From positions 10,672,001-10,736,000 of the forward strand of contig AP031358.1 in the NCBI GenBank assembly GCA_037833965.1: a DNA stretch of 64,000 nt. The letters are read 5' to 3'. Positions 12,231 to 22,160 of the stretch are shown here, piece after piece. This DNA comes from Marchantia polymorpha subsp. ruderalis. Lineage: Eukaryota > Streptophyta > Marchantiopsida > Marchantiales > Marchantiaceae. The notes under the pieces were generated by a model. It was given only the letters and a program-made list of their open reading frames with translations, searched no databases and was not told the DNA's origin. The translations under genes were made by a program, and so were the position numbers. Position 1 is the stretch's first letter. Each line of letters begins with the position of its first letter.

Positions 12231-13181
12231 GCTTGAAATTTTGCAGGCTGATGCACCTTGCCCTACTCCAGCGTTCCATCAAATTTCAGCTCCAGATCAC
12301 TCCGAACGTAGAAGATACAGCTCCCGTAAGAATCTCTTGCCCTCAAATCTTGAAACTCAAAGCTCGAAACTCAAAATTGGACTCACTGTGACTCAGAAAC
12401 TCCGTTCGATCTGAAAATTGACAGGCTCGAGCGCTCTACCCAACGTCACAACGCCACAAAATTTCAGCCTCCGTTCACACTCGAGCCCAAAGTTACGGCC
12501 CCTGCAAGATTCGGCCCTCCCCTCTCTAAAAGCTGAGACCTCCAAATCACGTCAACTTCTCGCTCCGAATGGCGTTTTGCTTGAAATTTTGCAGGCTGAT
12601 GCGCCCTGCCCTACTCTAGCGTTCCACCAAATTTCAGCTCCCGATCACTCCGAACGTAGAAGATACAGCTCCCGTAAGAATCTATTGCCCTCAAATCTTG
12701 AAACTCAAAGCTCGAAACTCAAAATTGGACGCACTGTGACTTTGAAACTCCGTTCGACCTGAAAATTGACAGGCTTAAGCGCTCTACCCAACGTCACAAC
12801 GCCACAAAATTTCAGCCCCCGTATACACTCGAGCCCAAAGTTACGGCCCCTGCAAGATTCAGCTCTCCCCTCTCAAAAAGCTGAGACCTCCAAGTCACGT
12901 CAACTTCTCGCTCCGAATGGCGTTCTGCTTGAAATTTTGCAGGCTTATGCGCCCTGCCCTACTCCAGCGTTCCACCAAATTTCAGCTCCAGATCACTCCG
13001 AACGTAGAAGATACAGCTCCCGTAAGAATCTCTTGCCCTCAAATCTTGAAACTCAAAGCTCGAAACTCAAAATTGGACGCACTGTGACTCTGAAACTCCG
13101 TTCGACCTGAAAATTGACAGGCTTGAGCGCTCTACCCAACGTCACAACGCCACAAAATTTCAGCCCCCGTTCACACTCGAG
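12231..13181 (-). repeat. C-type 348-bp LINE 5' monomers, about 2.7 units
   Basis: Tandem copies of a 348-bp unit begin exactly where C1 ORF2 ends at 12230. Landmarks such as TTGAAATTTTGCAGG and CACAAAATTTCAGC recur every 348 bp. The orientation relative to the element is the same as in C2 (22161-28420). I therefore read them as the promoter-side monomers of C1 rather than independent satellite. The right end is cut by the A fragment at 13182. Confidence 0.88.
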
Positions 13182-15716
13182 AACGGGAAACACTAAGCTC
13201 TTGAATAAGAATTTACTAAGACTCCAAGACACTAGATGAGCTCTACATCTATTTAGCAATGAATATAGAGCTTTGAAACCAGCTTCTACCCTCTTTTGCA
13301 CACAAAGTGCCCAACTATAATCAGATGAGAAATCAATGCCCAAATATTTGTAACTTTTCACTTGTTCCAACTCTAATCCTTTGTAACAGAAAGAGAGCTT
13401 CGATCTAGTGCCCACAAGAATGACTTTGGACTTCTCCAAATTGACTTCCATCTGATTTTGAGTACAAAAGCTAGCCAAAGTGTCGAGGTGTTTCTGTAAA
13501 CTAGTGGCATCACGTGCTAGTAATATGACATCATCTGCATACAAAAGAGCTTTGATGACAAAGCCTCCAAGTTTAACACCTTCGCTATCACAATCCTCCA
13601 ACCACCTCTCTATATCATCTATGAAAACTCCAAAGAGAGTGGGAGAGAGAGGACAACCTTGAATGACTTCAATGGTGCTGATAATCTCTTCGGTTTGAGA
13701 AGGGTTGATCTTGGCCCGAACTGAGTGGTATAATGCAGCCACCGCTGCCAAGAGATCTGATGGTACTCCAATGGTTTGCAATCTTTGCCATAAAAGCTCA
13801 AGAGGTACTGTGTCAAAAGCTTTCTTGAAATCAATGAAGGCACAAAACAAAGCTTTTCCATTGCCCTTGGATTTCTCCCATAGAACACGTAAAACCAAGA
13901 TATGGTCTATAGTGTTGAATGTAGGACGAAAACCAGCTTGGAATCGCGCTCTCTTCTGACAAGATTCAGCCCATGTGCTCAACTTTGACTCCACCAATTT
14001 GCCAAATAACTTGGCAAAAATACTACCCACCATGATAGTGCGATAGTTTGTCACCAAGGCCTTGCTCCCAAATTTGTGAATAGGAACAATCTTCCGTAGA
14101 GACCAAGATGAAGGAAAGCCATGAATAGCAGCATCCTCTAACACTTTCGTGAGTATAGGCCCAATAGCATCTCCTCCCCACTTGAGAAGTTCAATGGAAA
14201 GCCCATCCAAATCCTCACATTTACCATTTGCCAATTGTCTGAGTTGAGTCATCACTTCAACTTCTGAAAATAAGCCTGCATTTCCTTCACAATGTGGCAT
14301 AGATGCAACATTGGGAAAGAAATAAAGCTTTTCAGCAAAAGAAATCAAAGACTTGGGATCAAGAGTAGGTTTAGAAGATCGTACTGCCAACCGCCTCCAA
14401 AAGGATTTGGGATTCTCCAAGAGCTCCTTTGTCAAGCACTCTTGCTTCAGCCTCAAAAATGCTCGTTTCTTGGACTTCACCAAGTCTTTGTAAAGTCTTG
14501 TCATAATCAACCGATTGTGAAGATCCAAGGATTTATCAAGTGATCTCGCCCTTGCTTGCTTGCAATCAAAGTCAAACCATCCATTGCAAGGAAGACCTCT
14601 AGCTCTCCTGGTCTTATGTCTCAAAAAGAACTTAGAAGCAGAGTTTTGGAGCAACTCTGTTAGTTGCAAACTAGATGTATGTGGATCAAGGCTCCAAGTA
14701 GTACAAGTCAAGAGGTCTTGGAAATGTTCACTATAAAGTTGCTTCTTACTAGCATCTAAACAAAACTTGGGGGAAGTAGAAACATAGTGACATGTAGGGA
14801 GAGGGATTGACGTTGGCAACAAAAGAGTAAATAAAAGAGGTGTATGATCTGATTCTGGTTGAGGCTCTAGAATATCAAACGCTGAGATAAATGAACTATT
14901 AGTGATAGAGGACAAAAGATAATCTATAGTGCTAACACCAGTAGAGGAAAAACATGTATTGGAGTGAGAGTTGGGAAAAAAAGAAACACCATTCAGAACT
15001 TTCAGATTACAAGTGGCTCCAAAAGTCAAGAAATGCTCAGTCAAATGGTAAATGGTAAATGGTAAATAGATCAAGCCCGTGGGACCCAAAGGGTCAAAAG
15101 GCTAAAAAACACAATACAAACAATCCAACTCCAAACTAGGAGAGAACCAAAAGAACCCCCTAGCTAGTGCCCAAAGCACTAGAACGGTAACTAATAATAT
15201 CTCTAATGTAACAACCTAAATCATAAGGCTCGAGTTGAAGCAGAGAAAAGAAATTCTTGACATCAACTTTATGCGCCCCTCGAATCTCTACATACCTAGA
15301 ACAAGTAAGAAATACATGCTCTTCATCCTCAACTTTTCTTCCATCACATAGCCTACAAATACGTTCACTCCTATCAATGTTCAACCAACGCCCTTCTTCA
15401 ATCCCAAGACTATGAGATCCAGTTCTATGTCTAGCAATAATATGACGTAAAGAAGTAGATATCCCTGCAAGTAAGTATCCTTGCTCACAATAAACAAGCA
15501 TAGGATTCACATGAAGTTGATAAAACTGCATCTTGGTGCCTCGTGTGCTCCACATAATGCTGAGAAATTCCTCCCTAATACGCTCGCGTAGGGCAATAGG
15601 TTGCAAATTCCAATCGAGTTCCGTCACATTCCACCTCAAAGACCAAGTCACCACATCTGCAAATAGGGAGAGGGATTGACGTTGACAACAAAAGAGTAAA
15701 TAAATCATTTGTACAA
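13182..15716 (-). mobile_element. Subfamily A LINE fragment with a small A insertion inside
   Basis: Minus-strand A ORF2 from the endonuclease part (LTEHFLTFGATCNLK, STIDYLLSS, SDHTPL) through YADD to the thumb (VSWSLSKFLFKSLVFPV). It ends at 13182 against C monomers. A second A piece is inserted at 15047-15701, with AAAT at both junctions (15043-15046 and 15702-15705). The host resumes for 12 bases (to about 15716) before the GC-rich element. The ORF is open from 15044 to about 13182 with scattered substitutions, for example CPLE for CPRE-type codons near motif A. Confidence 0.88.
15047..15701 (-). mobile_element. Short A insertion: 3' end plus a 36-bp internal piece
   Basis: On the minus strand this has three ATTTACC units, the 3' UTR, and the ORF2 C-terminus from about WFAD to the stop at 15160. 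It is joined at about 15665 to a 36-bp piece of the endonuclease region (FTLLLSTSIPL codons). Everything between is missing. AAAT flanks both sides. This looks like one insertion event with a template jump or an internal deletion. The C-terminal finger is intact. Confidence 0.85.
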
Positions 15717-15717
15717 G

Positions 15718-18700
15718 TGTCTCTACTCACGCGCTTCCAGCGTATAAGGAAGCTACGCTTCCGGCGCAGACCCCTCAGGAGGAGGTTTTTGCTAAAGACG
15801 TCAGGAGAAGGGCCCGGACCTCTGAAGGCGTCCGACCATGAGTGCGCCTTCGGCGATGCGCCGCTGGCGCGGAAAGGGAAACCCTTCATAACGATCGGAA
15901 TACACGGTAGATCCAGTTGGTTGAAGTCGCATTAGAAAGAGCTCGGGACGCTCGTTCTAACGAGCCCAAGAGCGTCGGAGATGGATCAGGGACGGAGAAG
16001 TTATGAGCGTCGGAAAACTTGTAGCCGGACATGCACCGTTCGCGCTAGGGTTCACAGCCGGAAAGGATTCCCGTACGCCCTCGGCGATGCGCCTTCGGCG
16101 GAATCACGCGCTCATAGGAGGAAACCAACTTAGAGTCGGAAGCGCCTTTGGCGGCTGCTCATGGAAGGAAAGCGCCGGTCGGATGTACGCCTCCGACGTG
16201 GCGCTGACGGCCGGATGCGCTGGCATGATTTGCGCTGGCGGATATGCGCCGTCAGCAATGGACGAGGCATAAAGGACAAAATAAGCGGTACGACTGCGCG
16301 CCGGCGTAATTCGCTCCGACTAGATGTGCGCCTCCAGCAAGGCGCCGACGGATAAGGAACGCACCAACGGCGACACGCCTCCGGTGACGGACGGGTTAGG
16401 GAAAGACAACATAGCCGACGTATACCCTGCGGCGGACTCGAGTCCGGAAGGTGGTGGCGGCGGGAGAATTCAACATTCACGCATGCGAATGCGCGCAGTG
16501 TGGAGACGTGAATTCGCGCATGCAAAGGGCGAACCGTTAGGCCGTATAGCCGGCTGGACATGTCCGGAGATGGTGCGCGAGTATCTGCAGGAGAGACACA
16601 AGCCCTCTCGCGGATTCCGTCCACATCCAGAAAGATGGGACATTTGTAACTGGGCGCAGGTGTTGGGCAGGTGTGCCGGCGAGGAAGGGGATCTCCTCTT
16701 CGAGGCCGATAGCGTGAAGGTGTCCCAGGAGGAAGAAATCTCCTACAATGAGCTCTTCAAAGTTGCCAGGCATCCCAAGAACGGTTTCCGGACACGGGAT
16801 TACAAAGATCGATTGCGGAGAAATGTCGCGACTGCATTGCTGCAGATATTGCAGCCGACCAAGACCGCTTACATGCATGGTTGGCAGGTAGAATTTGTGG
16901 AGCTAGTGTTGTCAGGAGCTCCAGTGCATTGGGCACGGCTCCTGTGGAAGGTGACGCGCCAACATGCGCAAGAAGAGAGAGGAGGAACTCTCAATCATCT
17001 TTCGCCTTACTTGATTGTGTTTTATCGGGCGATGGGATGTTTGACAAATTCTGAGAAAACACGGTTTCCGCTGCTGACCCGGAGCTATCCAGGTAGATAC
17101 TCGAGGGAGGCCGAAGTAGACACGGATCCGGACGAGGAACCTGCCAGTCCGCCTCCGGCTCCAGCAAGAGCAGCAGAAGAACGTCGAAGTGAGCGCATTC
17201 CGCGAAAGCGGAAGTGGGATGAGAGACCTGAGGACAGGCAGCCGGAAGTGCCAGCTGCGCCGACTCGTGGTCGGCCCACCCCCGAGCCTCACAATTCTAG
17301 GGAAGACGACAAATACCTCTGCACAGAAGGCACCAATGCCTTCGGGAGGAGATGGACGGACTGACAGTCGGCCGACTACGAGTCGGGCGACTGAAGGTCG
17401 ACAAGCGGAAGGAAGGCCAACTGAACGGCGCGTTGAACCGAACAGCAGGCCGGAAGCAGAAGAGAGTTTGGCTGACGAGCCAACAACCCTCAGAAGGTCG
17501 TCTTCGGCGGAAGGCACTCCTGGGAAAACGCCACCAGCAAGCAGGCCAAGTGGAGTCAAGACGCGCAGGGTGTATCCGACTCCCAGTCGGACAACTGCTG
17601 GTCGGCCGACTGCGAGTCGGTCAACAGAGAGTCGGCCGGATTCGCCGACTGCGAAACGGACAGGGCCGACGACCAGTGTGCGGACGCCTTCGGCGGACGC
17701 ACCTTCAGCGAAGACACCTTCCGCGCAGATTGCGCCGGAAGGGCAGGCAGCAGAAGCGGGCGGTGCAAAAGTGACAAGAGTCACTGCGGCGTCGACCCCT
17801 TCGGAGACCGAAGATCGAGCCGGAACAGGGGCTCGAGCAGTGGGATCTCCCACTGCCGTGGATATTTTAGCAGGCAGTGGAGCAGCAGTCGCAGCGGAAG
17901 CTGCTGCGCGCCACAGTTCCAGGGAGTCGCCAAGGGATTCGGTGGCGACTGAAATCCTCGAGACTCAGGATGAGACGAGCTCGGAAGAGCAGGAAGCGGA
18001 TTCGGTGCAGAAAACGCCAACAGGGGTATTGTGCGAGCAGATAGTCCCACTCCTACGATACCTGGATCGCAAGACATCCAAGTACGCGGGTACTGGAAAA
18101 CCGCAGTCTTATGTGGAGACTATCAGGCGAAGGACGAGGAGCAAGGTGGCCATTTGGGCCTCTAGGTGCCAAGTATATGTGGATAGGAACACCGCCCTCC
18201 GACAACACCTGGCGGTCACACAGAAGCTATACCAAGCCTTGCAGCAGCAAAGGGAGGATGCGGCGACGAAAAGTCAGGCGGATGCCGAGCTAATGCGGGC
18301 AAAGATCGAGTCGGATTGTAGGAAGAGCGGAGACAAAACCACGTCCTAGCAGCCGAGCTTGCGCGGCAGACGCGCGCCTTAGAAGAAAGTCAAAGAGCCC
18401 GCAAGGAGGATGAGGAGTTGTTGCGCAACTTGCAATCCGAGTGCTCGGATTTGAGGGCACAGCGTGCGGAAGCGGAAATGCAGCTAGCAGAGGTGGAAGG
18501 CAGCTGCAGGGCGCGAGAAGAGTTGGCGACGCGGGTGACTCATTGTCTAAAAGGATACGCCCATTGGGAGGTGGCAGCTCAAGAGAGGATCACACTCAGG
18601 GAGTTCGAGCTTCGGGCGGCGGCATTGACGGAGGGTGACAGTCGGAGTCGGCGGCGAGTGGCGAGGAAATTAGAAACCTTCTTGTCGGGTGCGCGCGACA

Positions 18701-19848
18701 CTATGGCGCACTTAGAGTCGGAAGTCACTGCAGCGCTCCGACGCCTGGGGTTGCGCAGCCGGTCGGAAGACTGGCAAGGTAGAGGCAGCGAGCGGAGCAG
18801 TCCGGCGCGCAGGAGGCGCAGCACCGGATCCGCCGAGTGCAGTAGAATAGTTTGGTTTCGCGCAGATGTTGCGAGTAGTAGATAGGATAGCGTAGTGCTA
18901 GTTAGGACCTTTGAGGGTATAAAGTAGATCAAGGCGTTTTGCCTTGGGACTCTTCCAGTTTCGGAAGTGCAGATCAGGAACTCACTTTCTTGGCGTGTTT
19001 GTGCATTTGGTCCTGGCACCACGTAGAGAAGCTGCAGCATAGCGAAGTTACCGTATGTTGTAGTTGAAGGCCTTCGGCCGAATGTTCAGAGCTAGTACCC
19101 GGTTAGAGACTTGAGTAGTGCGGATCTGCACCTGCGGGTGACTTCTGATGCTCAGAGCCGGCTGCGAGTTAGATACTTGAACAGTTCCCCCTTACTCCTT
19201 CGAGTGACATATCCTGATTGTACTCCTACGGGAAGTTTCCCCTGAATGCCAATGTGAAGTTTTATTACTTCGTGTAAACCTTGGTTTGTAATTCAGGTAG
19301 TGTGTGTGTTACTGGATCGTGTCTCAGTTAAGTTCTCAGTCGGGTCTGCACTCCCTGCGTTTGGTGTGATAGTCGAGGGTGACGTCCACGGCGTATGAAG
19401 AGGCTTCGTTCCGAAGTGGGAAGTCCAGTCCGGGTACCCTACGCTAGTTCCTGGCGGGAGGGCAGTAAAAGCCGGAGTGGGAGGCACTACCTGCAGAACC
19501 TCTGAGTGAACTTTTGAGACACTTTCCTCCTGAAATCCGAAGCGGAGGTCCTACCCGACCTCCGAGTTGTGCTTTTGCCAGTTTTAGGTGTGTGTGTGTG
19601 TGTGTGTGTGTGTTGAGTGACCACGCTGTACCGTGCATCCTCCGAGCATCCTCCGAGTCGAGATCCTCCTCCGAGTCGAGCCTCCGAGTCGAGCACTGCA
19701 GTATTTCTGGGAGTGACAGTCGCCTAGAATTCACACTCTACAAAAGTCTGTTAAACGTGACACTTTTACTCTGTGTGTTGCCTGTGTCCCTGTGGGTTCG
19801 ATCTTTTTACCACCATACTGCAGTTTTAGCCTTTGGTGGGTTATTACA
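15718..19848 (+). mobile_element. GC-rich fossil mobile element, possibly LTR-related, no polymerase seen
   Basis: A 4.1-kb block of clearly higher GC content than its surroundings, sitting between two A LINE fragments. Its ends read TGTCTC... and ...TTACA, the TG...CA pattern of LTR-type elements, but I see no long terminal repeats and no reverse transcriptase or integrase. The parts on the plus strand are a gag-like or unknown protein region (about 16.3-17.3 kb, with VEFVELVLSGAPVHWARLLW and HLSPYLIVFYRAMGC), a low-complexity Ser/Thr/Pro/Arg region (about 17.2-18.3 kb), and an alpha-helical Glu/Arg/Ala-rich coiled-coil-like region (about 18.4-18.9 kb). About 1 kb of non-coding sequence with a GT microsatellite follows. 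It looks broken, with about two breaks. It could be a non-autonomous element or the remaining part of a larger one. Confidence 0.5.
19589..19612. repeat. GT dinucleotide microsatellite
   Basis: About eleven uninterrupted TG/GT units inside the non-coding 3' part of the GC-rich element. Confidence 0.9.
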
Positions 19849-19956
19849 TGGCATCACGTGCTAGTAATATGACATCATCTGCATACAAAAGAGCTTTGAT
19901 GACAAAGCCTCCAAGTTTAACACCTTCGCTATCACAATCCTCCAACCACCTTTCTA
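19849..19956 (-). mobile_element. Small A LINE fragment (reverse transcriptase motif C region)
   Basis: 108 bp of minus-strand ORF2 covering VKLGGFVIKALLYADD and the next residues. It follows the GC-rich element directly and is cut on its right by the tail of a C element. It does not continue the A fragment left of the GC-rich element: that one stops in the endonuclease region, so the intervening ORF2 sequence is missing. Confidence 0.85.
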
Positions 19957-20445
19957 AATGGTAAATGGTAAATGGTAATAGATCAAGCCCGGGGGACCCA
20001 AAGGGTCAAAAGGCTGAAAAACACAATACAAGCGACAGCCACAAACAAGGGAAAAGACCCCAAAGGCCAAACCCTAGCTAGTGCCAAGAGCACTAGAACG
20101 ATAACTAATAATGTCCCTAATATAACAACCTAAATCAAAAGGAACTAACTGTAACAAAGAATAAAAATTCTCTACATCTATATTATGGGTCACTCTAATC
20201 TCTGCATATCTAGTACAAGTAAGAAATACATGGTAAATGGTAAATGGTAATAGATCAAGCCCGGGGGACCCAAAGGGTCAAAAGGTTGAAAAACACAATA
20301 CAAGCGACAGCCACAAACAAGGGAAAAGACCCCAAAGGCCAAACCCTAGCTAGTGCCAAGAGCACTAGAACGATAACTAATAATGTCCCTAATATAACAA
20401 CCTAAATCAAAAGGAACTAACTGTAACAAAGAATGAAAATTCTCA

Positions 20446-20963
20446 AGAATGTACAAATGTCTCCCTCCTTTGAAGAACTTGAAGATAGTATGTGGTGTAG
20501 AAAGTCTTCTGATATTTGTACAAATCCTTTGACAGAACACTTTCTAACCTTTGGAGCCACATGTAATTTGAAAGTTCTCAACGGTATCTCTCTCTTTCCC
20601 AACTCCCTTTCCAATACGTGCTTTTCTCCTACAGGTGTTAGCACCATTGATTATCTTCTATCTTCAGCCACTCATAGCTCTTTTATTTCAAAATTTGATA
20701 TTCTAGAACCTCAGCCAGAGTCAGATCATGCACCTCTCTTATTTACTCTCTTGTTATCAAAAACAATCTCTCTCTCCCCATGCCATTCTGTTTTAGCTTC
20801 TCCCAAGTTTCGTTTAGATCCTAGTAAGAAAGAGTTGTACATGTTACATTTTCAAAACCTTTTGACTCACACTTCATGGAGCCTTGATCCACATACAGCG
20901 AGTGAGCAATTAATAGAGTTGCTCAAAGACACTGCTTCTAAGTTCTTTTTGCGGCACAAGGAT
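20446..20963 (+). pseudogene. Inverted ORF2 endonuclease fragment inside C2
   Basis: This piece reads in plus orientation although C2 is on minus. It encodes SPSFEELEDSMWCRKSSD through STIDYLLSS and SDHAPLLFTL to FFLRHKD. It is the stretch of ORF2 that would come shortly after the codons at 20966 (KGEVF), turned around. The inversion together with the loss of the following ORF2 sequence resembles twin priming or a template switch during insertion. Confidence 0.85.
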
Positions 20964-20965
20964 CA

Positions 20966-21396
20966 AAAACTTCACCTTTGCTCTGATAATTGAGAACATC
21001 TCCTATAAGTCGATGGAATGGTTGACTCCGATTGCAAGTGCGTGTGGAGTAGATAGGCATGGACAATGGTGCAAAGTAACAAACAGCCAAATAACTATAA
21101 GATCCTCCAACCAAACCAAGACGAAGCCAATGATATTGACCTCCAATATCTTGACCTTCTAAATGTATCAAAGGTAGAAATTGAGATCTGATGAAAGTAG
21201 CAATACCGCCATAGCCTCTTCCCGCTCGTTGACTTCTCTGATTCCAAGTGGATCCCACCAAAGTAAACCCTGGTATCTCTCCAATAGTGTTGCTCTCATG
21301 TTCCCACGTCTCCACAATGTTGATGATGTCCGCCATCTTCCAAATCGGATTAGCACTCACATACTTGGTTGTAGAAAGACCTCTAATATTCCACAT
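20966..21396 (-). pseudogene. LINE ORF2 N-terminal fragment (copy C2)
   Basis: ORF2 starts at ATG 21396 (RGLSTTKYVSANP follows) and runs to GDVLNYQSKGEVF, where the inverted piece begins. It covers the first part of the endonuclease (WNIRGL, ETWEHE, YHWLRL, VCYFAPLS) but lacks GDFNAR and later motifs, so it cannot be active. Confidence 0.88.
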
Positions 21397-21420
21397 TAAC
21401 ACCCTCAAGCTCTTGGATTG

Positions 21421-22158
21421 CTATGTGGATGATTGTCTCTTCCTTTGAGTGACAATTGCTTGTCCATCACGAAGATAAGCAAAAAATCCAGCATCTTGAG
21501 CTTCTTTGACTTTTGCAAGCTCCTTTCTCCTTGCCTCTACTTGTAGAGGTGTGAGATCGGGATCTAACCAAATCCTACGTCCTTTGAGTACAGCTTTGTT
21601 GGCTAAAGCTGTATCACGTTGAGTTTGGTCATTGAACTTAACTATGATGGCTCGAGGTTGAGTTCCTATGGTTCCAATGCGAAAAGCTTGAGCCACATCC
21701 GCATTAGGAACATCAAGTGTTTCAGCTAAAAACTTGGTGACAACACTCTTCACCTCTTCCTTCTCAGATTCAGGTAGACCAGAAATTCTCACATTCTTTC
21801 TACGAGCAAATTGATTAGTCTTTTCAATCTCTTGCTCTTGACAGAAAGAGATATGAGCAGACTTAGTGGCTTCTGCATAAGATTTCATCTTCACCTCTAG
21901 ACTTTCAACCACTTCATGCAATCTAGGAGTAGCAGCAGTGGAAGCTTGAGAACCAACTTTCTCCTGGATATCGTCTACGTGTTCTGAAATATCAACCATA
22001 ATCTTCTCGAAACTCTTTTGAGAGAGCTTCAACTCTCTAATTTCATATTGAGCTGCAATTAAAGTAGAGCTCTGTACCTTGAACTCTGCACGTAGTACTT
22101 TCAACTCTTCCAAAACCGTTTGCAACAGATTGAGTATGAAATTGTCTTGAGACACCAT
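21421..22158 (-). CDS. LINE ORF1 protein, complete (copy C2)
   Basis: 245 codons from ATG 22158, the same length as A-subfamily ORF1. I prefer this start because the frame upstream runs into monomer sequence and because A3 and A4 start at the equivalent place. Residues about 1-85 have the heptad-like pattern of a coiled coil (NLLQTVLEELKVLRAEFK, then KSFEKIMVDISEHVDDIQEK). The RRM-like part begins at KNVRISGLPESEKEEV and contains RAIIVKF. The C-terminal part has the basic RRIWLDPDLTPLQVEARRKEL. The likely role is a trimeric RNA-binding chaperone of the element RNA. Homology to L1 ORF1p is inferred from motif order, not from a search. It is transcribed, if at all, from the adjoining monomers 3 bp upstream. 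Confidence 0.88.
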   Translation of the reverse strand: MVSQDNFILNLLQTVLEELKVLRAEFKVQSSTLIAAQYEIRELKLSQKSFEKIMVDISEHVDDIQEKVGSQASTAATPRLHEVVESLEVKMKSYAEATKSAHISFCQEQEIEKTNQFARRKNVRISGLPESEKEEVKSVVTKFLAETLDVPNADVAQAFRIGTIGTQPRAIIVKFNDQTQRDTALANKAVLKGRRIWLDPDLTPLQVEARRKELAKVKEAQDAGFFAYLRDGQAIVTQRKRQSST

Positions 22159-22160
22159 CG

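Larger units (their letters stand above)
6000..13181 (-). mobile_element. LINE copy C1 (subfamily C), interrupted by A2, with C monomers at its 5' side
   Basis: C1 runs right to left. C monomers lie at 12231-13181, most of ORF2 at 12221-10013, A2 is inserted at 6533-10012, and ORF2 resumes at 6532-6000, where A1 interrupts it. The rest of the 3' end is beyond the window or lost. ATCT occurs at both A2 junctions (6529-6532 and 10013-10016). ORF1 is missing: the ORF2 start is joined directly to monomer sequence at 12230/12231, an internal deletion relative to C2. Subfamily C is recognised by SLIDFAEK, FPNAASMPCCEG and FSFYYQDLQLEEVKSYKYLG. Confidence 0.88.
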
